The notes under the pieces are model-generated. The model did not search any database. It had not been told where the DNA came from and saw only the letters and a program-made list of their open reading frames with translations. The translations under genes were made by a program, and so were the position numbers. Shown piece by piece: positions 29,627 to 32,453 of a stretch of DNA of 32,453 nt. Source of the stretch: a virus; IMG/VR virus record IMGVR_UViG_3300020408_000023, positions 1 to 32,453 of that record; one strand, 5' to 3'. Each line of letters opens with the position of its first letter. The first letter of the stretch is position 1.

Positions 29627-30394
29627 TTATGTGGTTTTATAAATTTCATCATAGACTTCTTTAGCCTCTATGATTCTGGCTTTTACTTTTTCAATTTCAT
29701 CCATGTCAAGGTCAATCTCAAAAATCTTGATTCTGGACTTTTCAGGGACATGACTGAAAATCATGGACTTTCTTACGTTGGACCTGATTTCATCTTCAAG
29801 CTCTGTCATGTCTTTGTCATAGTTCTCAGGAGCTTTCATCTGTGACAATGTCTGATAGTAGACTTGACCCTCAATGATGTGGTCTGGAGTATCTGTCAAG
29901 CAATAAGCCAGAAATGACTTCTTGACATCACCACAGAGCCACATATACATCAGCATCTGATACCAGTAACTTTTATTTAATGTCTTGAGAGGTCCCTTGT
30001 AGTTCATAGGCTTTGTGAATGTTGATAAACTGAACGAGCTTTTGACATCACCCAAGACAATGCTGGAGCTGTTCTTCTCCATGAAGTAAAGGTCAGGCTC
30101 TCCAGTGACATAGTCATTGAAAAATCTTTTCTTTTTCAGATGACCATCCTTCTCCTGAGCTTTCCATTTCTTTGCATTCATCATCATCTTGATTGACTCA
30201 GGCTCCATGATGATTCCCTTCTGGAGAAATTTGTTCTGTGGGATTTCATTTGTCACTCCATACTTATTGAGCCAGACTGCATCTGTAATGACTGACATTG
30301 ATGTCTGTCCAAAGCTCTCACCTTTAGTCCCTTTGGACATCAAAGCTCCCACTTGGGAAGCTCTGACATACCAGCTTTCTGATGGTTTACCCAT
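29627..30394 (-). CDS. YqaJ-like (PD-(D/E)XK) recombination exonuclease
   Basis: A 255-residue nuclease. Catalytic pattern: E64 (IIMEPESIK), GEPDLYF with D101, VLGDVKSS with D116 and K118, and Q146 (SYWYQMLMYMW), the order in lambda-exonuclease/YqaJ enzymes. It resects dsDNA ends to give ssDNA for the ERF annealase encoded just upstream (8-nt overlap), forming a Red-like two-component system. It may also help make concatemers for packaging. Confidence 0.85.
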   Translation of the reverse strand: MGKPSESWYVRASQVGALMSKGTKGESFGQTSMSVITDAVWLNKYGVTNEIPQNKFLQKGIIMEPESIKMMMNAKKWKAQEKDGHLKKKRFFNDYVTGEPDLYFMEKNSSSIVLGDVKSSFSLSTFTKPMNYKGPLKTLNKSYWYQMLMYMWLCGDVKKSFLAYCLTDTPDHIIEGQVYYQTLSQMKAPENYDKDMTELEDEIRSNVRKSMIFSHVPEKSRIKIFEIDLDMDEIEKVKARIIEAKEVYDEIYKTT

Positions 30395-31007
30395 TGGAAA
30401 CCTCCTTCAGTCTTTTCTGTTGATTCGGATTGAGAGCATAAGCTGACTCAATGAATTCAGTGGTGATTATTTTACCTTTCCACTCCTTTCCATACATAGC
30501 AAGAAGCTTCTTAAAGTCACCATCACTAATAAGCTTTAGAGATGGCTCTGGAGCTTTAGGTTTTATCTTCTCAATTTCTCCCTGAACATCAATATCAGAC
30601 GAATCCACCAAGTTCAGCAGACATGAAATTGAGTACCTTTTGAAGTATGTGATGACAGCTCCCTTTGACTGAACAGAATTCATCCCTCTAAGCTCTACCA
30701 CTGGAAGCTCAACAAAGCTCTCATCAAAACAGCCTGACTCCATGTGGAAGAGTCTTGTGGTCAATCCAGTCCCTTCCAGTTTATAGTTCCAGACAAGTCC
30801 CTCCTCATAAGCAATAGGAACAGCTGTCTCAACAATTGTCTTGAGGTCAGTATAAGTGTAGCTGTGAGCTTTTGCTCCTTGATGGAGAATAGGCATCTTC
30901 ATCTGGAATCTTCCAAGAGCTTTCCAGATTGTGTCTTTTGCTTTATGGTCTGCAAGAGTTTTCTTTGCTGTTGTTTTTTTCGCTGGTGTTTTTTTAGTTT
31001 CTGACAT
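30387..31007 (-). CDS. erf: ERF-family single-strand annealing protein
   Basis: A 206-residue protein with a Lys/Ala-rich N-terminal tail (TKKTPAKKTTAKKT) and the ERF core: HSYTYTDLKTIVETAVPIAY, EGLVWNY, and the signature SVQSKGAVITYFKRYSISCL. ERF proteins anneal complementary ssDNA in phage recombination. It overlaps the nuclease gene downstream by 8 nt. The C-terminal 60 residues are charged and probably flexible. Confidence 0.88.
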   Translation of the reverse strand: MSETKKTPAKKTTAKKTLADHKAKDTIWKALGRFQMKMPILHQGAKAHSYTYTDLKTIVETAVPIAYEEGLVWNYKLEGTGLTTRLFHMESGCFDESFVELPVVELRGMNSVQSKGAVITYFKRYSISCLLNLVDSSDIDVQGEIEKIKPKAPEPSLKLISDGDFKKLLAMYGKEWKGKIITTEFIESAYALNPNQQKRLKEVSNG

Positions 31008-31269
31008 GGCTTGATTGTTTTGGGTGAATATATTTGTACTTGGCTAATGTGACAGAGTTTCCAAATCTGTTCACCTTTGTCAAGGGAATGGATGTAATTG
31101 CATATCCCTCAGCTCTGAGTCCATGTATTATGGATGCTAGTCTTGTGATTCCATAATGTTCAATGGCTTCCAGACTGGTTATGGTCTGGCTCTCTTTAAG
31201 ATGAACCATGACTGCATCTCTTTGAGTTTTTACTTGACTCGGTTGAGTCATAATCTCCTTCATTTTCAT
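30994..31269 (-). CDS. Helix-turn-helix domain protein
   Basis: A 91-residue protein with ITSLEAIEHYGITRLASIIH, a pattern I know from small phage HTH proteins (HTH_39-like), then LRAEGYAIT and a C-terminal strand that may form a wing. It overlaps the ERF gene by 14 nt. It may regulate the recombination genes or act as an accessory DNA-binding factor. A TATATTTG box precedes it. Confidence 0.7.
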   Translation of the reverse strand: MKMKEIMTQPSQVKTQRDAVMVHLKESQTITSLEAIEHYGITRLASIIHGLRAEGYAITSIPLTKVNRFGNSVTLAKYKYIHPKQSSHVRN

Positions 31270-31297
31270 AGGCTTAAAAATTTATTATTTTGTTTTG

Positions 31298-31305
31298 CAA
31301 ATATA
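31298..31305 (-). promoter_or_regulatory. TATATTTG promoter-like -7 box
   Basis: TATATTTG is an exact match to the Bacteroidota -7 consensus TAnnTTTG. It lies in the 42-nt gap between ninG and the HTH gene, about 28 nt upstream of the latter's ATG. The -33 region is A/T-rich but lacks TTTG. This may be an internal promoter for the recombination genes. Confidence 0.35.
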
Positions 31306-31311
31306 GGGAAT

Positions 31312-31869
31312 TTAATCTTTAAGATTTAACTTTTTGAGCTTCCCTTTATACTCATCAAGTATCTCTTGAAGTTCCGATTTTGTGAACCTCCTTGTCACTC
31401 TTGCATCCTTCTCCAGCTGACTGAATTTTTCAGGTCCAATCCTCTGGAGCAATTTCTCTCTATATTGTAAAAGTGAACCATGACCCCATCTGTTGCACCT
31501 AACACACTGACCCCAAATATTTCTTTCAGCATCAAAGGTCACATTCTTGTGATTGTTACTATTCCAAAAATGACCAGCATCAAACTTCCCCTTCAGGATT
31601 TTGTCACATGAACAGCATTCCTTTCCAGCATCTCTGGTCCTGACATATAAATTGACAATTTTCTGGACCCTCTTCATCATTTCTCTGATGGTCTCAAGAG
31701 ATTCTTTCTTCTTTTTTAGCTCTCTCTTTTGATTTTTGACCCTCATACTTTTGATTTTAGAGACTTTCTCCATTGCTTCGATAGTCTTACACTCCAGCTC
31801 CCAGCAAAATCTCTCTAAGGAGCTAAAACGTGGTTTAAATGGCTTTTTACAATTTTTACACTTCTTCAT
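31312..31869 (-). CDS. ninG: NinG/Rap-like recombination protein
   Basis: A 185-residue protein. The N-terminal zinc site CKNC (C4, C7) with C22 and C27 is followed by a Lys-rich coiled helix (residues 35-75). The core IVNLYVRTRDAGKECCSC, FDAGHFW (H100) and WGQCVRCNRWGHG (C122, C125) is the NinG pattern with an HNH-like metal centre. In lambda, Rap resolves recombination intermediates. It fits with the ERF and exonuclease genes that follow. Confidence 0.85.
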   Translation of the reverse strand: MKKCKNCKKPFKPRFSSLERFCWELECKTIEAMEKVSKIKSMRVKNQKRELKKKKESLETIREMMKRVQKIVNLYVRTRDAGKECCSCDKILKGKFDAGHFWNSNNHKNVTFDAERNIWGQCVRCNRWGHGSLLQYREKLLQRIGPEKFSQLEKDARVTRRFTKSELQEILDEYKGKLKKLNLKD

Positions 31870-31872
31870 TTG

Positions 31873-32175
31873 TCAGATATTAGCCTCATTCATGAGTCTT
31901 TCATTGATTTTTTTTAGCTCAGCCACCTTCCCAATCAGCTCAATGTTTTGAGTCTGTGTGGTGTGAAGTGTTCTGTGTGCTGTTCTCAGCTCATCTGTGA
32001 CAATCATCCAGAAGCTCAGTGTCTCTGTCAAGTCCTCCTGAGACTCTTTCATTGATTTTATGAGGTCAGTCCTCTCTGGATGCTTTCTCTCAATCTCTTC
32101 TCTTGACTCTTTGATTCTCAGGAGAAGAAGTTGAATGTTGAGCTTTACTTTTAAAAAAATTAGTTCTTCAGTCAT
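31873..32175 (-). CDS. Hypothetical coiled-coil protein
   Basis: A 100-residue, almost wholly helical protein (LLLLRIKESREEIERKHPER; IELIGKVAELKKINERLMNE) with heptad-like spacing and high charge, so a coiled coil or helical hairpin is likely. Its ATG overlaps the helicase stop as ATGA and ninG begins 4 nt later. A role with the helicase is suggested by coupling only. Confidence 0.6.
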   Translation of the reverse strand: MTEELIFLKVKLNIQLLLLRIKESREEIERKHPERTDLIKSMKESQEDLTETLSFWMIVTDELRTAHRTLHTTQTQNIELIGKVAELKKINERLMNEANI

Positions 32176-32453
32176 AATCTCAATTTAGTGATTTTGTTCA
32201 TATCTGGTCTCAGCTTAGCAAGTGGGTCCACTCCATTCACCTTCATTCCCATTCCATAATTGTATTCAGCAAGAATGGGAGAATTCAGCTCAGAGATAGC
32301 TCCACCAGTTTCTGTGTCCTTGACCTTCTCAATGCTCAGCATGGTGTGGAATTTCATTGTGGGATGATTGGTCAATCTGTGAATGATGCACAGAAAATCT
32401 GCACGATTCAGAAAGCTCTTTCCTCCTTCAATATCTGAACGATTGGGAGCCTT
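32172..32453 (-). CDS. DnaB/RecA-like replicative helicase, C-terminal part (cut by window edge)
   Basis: The frame is open to the window edge and encodes about 93 residues. KAPNRSDIEGGKSFLNRADF, CIIHRLTNHP and EKVKDTETGG are the C-terminal motifs of the phage RecA/DnaB-like helicase: the SD-EGG strand and nucleotide-contacting loop, then the KVKDTETGG arm. There is no start codon with Shine-Dalgarno here. It therefore should be the other half of the gene cut at the left edge (1-449), with a stretch in between absent from the window; the frames do not join if the two ends are simply fused. Confidence 0.75.
   Translation of the reverse strand, partial: KAPNRSDIEGGKSFLNRADFLCIIHRLTNHPTMKFHTMLSIEKVKDTETGGAISELNSPILAEYNYGMGMKVNGVDPLAKLRPDMNKITKLRL

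Noticed and set aside
1-32453. Prophage or integrated element
   Set aside because: No integrase, excisionase, attachment repeats or flanking host genes are seen, and the end structure fits a circular phage contig.
1-32453. Direct terminal repeats at the window ends
   Set aside because: The first and last tens of bases do not match each other, so there is no sign of an overlap or terminal repeat.
1-32453. tRNA genes and CRISPR arrays
   Set aside because: No cloverleaf-like GTTCRA/CCA region or regularly spaced repeat-spacer array was found; the only tandem repeat is the 11-bp iteron set.

Overview
The window reads as most of the genome of a tailed siphovirus that infects a member of the Bacteroidota. 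Every convincing gene lies on the minus strand, genes are tightly packed (ATGA, TAATG or 8-nt overlaps are common), and the DNA is AT-rich. The Bacteroidota assignment rests on protein families I recognise from phages of that phylum: a DUF3127-like SSB-type protein ending in DDLPF, a prohead protease with a C-terminal YPKxAxxNAKR domain, the GCNCDMG...GxPSC virion protein beside the connectors, and the KATQYFTLWSI protein. Weak use of Shine-Dalgarno sequences at many starts fits. There is no integrase, recognisable lysogeny repressor, sheath, DNA polymerase, primase or tRNA gene.

Layout along transcription (right to left). Operon C (about 27.9 to 19.1 kb) is head and packaging: small leader genes, small and large terminase, HK97 portal, prohead protease, HK97-fold capsid, a basic/acidic head protein, two connector-region proteins and a tail-tube-like protein. 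Operon B (18.9 to 5.9 kb) is tail and lysis: two overlapping genes upstream of the tape measure that may be joined by a +1 frameshift, tape measure, tail-tip proteins, holin, a small membrane protein, an endolysin-like protein and a metallophosphoesterase. Operon A (5.7 kb to the left edge, continuing from the right edge to 28.0 kb) is early: small cassette genes, a replication initiator, a RecA-like helicase, NinG, two HTH proteins, ERF annealase, YqaJ-like exonuclease and an SSB-like protein.

The helicase is cut by the window: its N-terminal half is at the left edge and its C-terminal half at the right edge, with the middle missing. This implies a circular or circularly permuted genome of which the window holds nearly everything.

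Main non-coding signals: (1) a conserved element of about 96 nt in the intergenic region at the head of each of the three operons; (2) four hairpins with a constant TATAAACC tail that divide the early genes into one- or two-gene cassettes; (3) five 11-bp iterons next to an A-rich tract inside the replication-initiator gene, a lambda-O-like candidate origin; (4) apparent absence of GATC (and GGCC, CCGG, GCGC) from the whole window; (5) one textbook intrinsic terminator after the HTH gene near 29.0 kb. All functional calls come from reading motifs by eye; no database search was possible.
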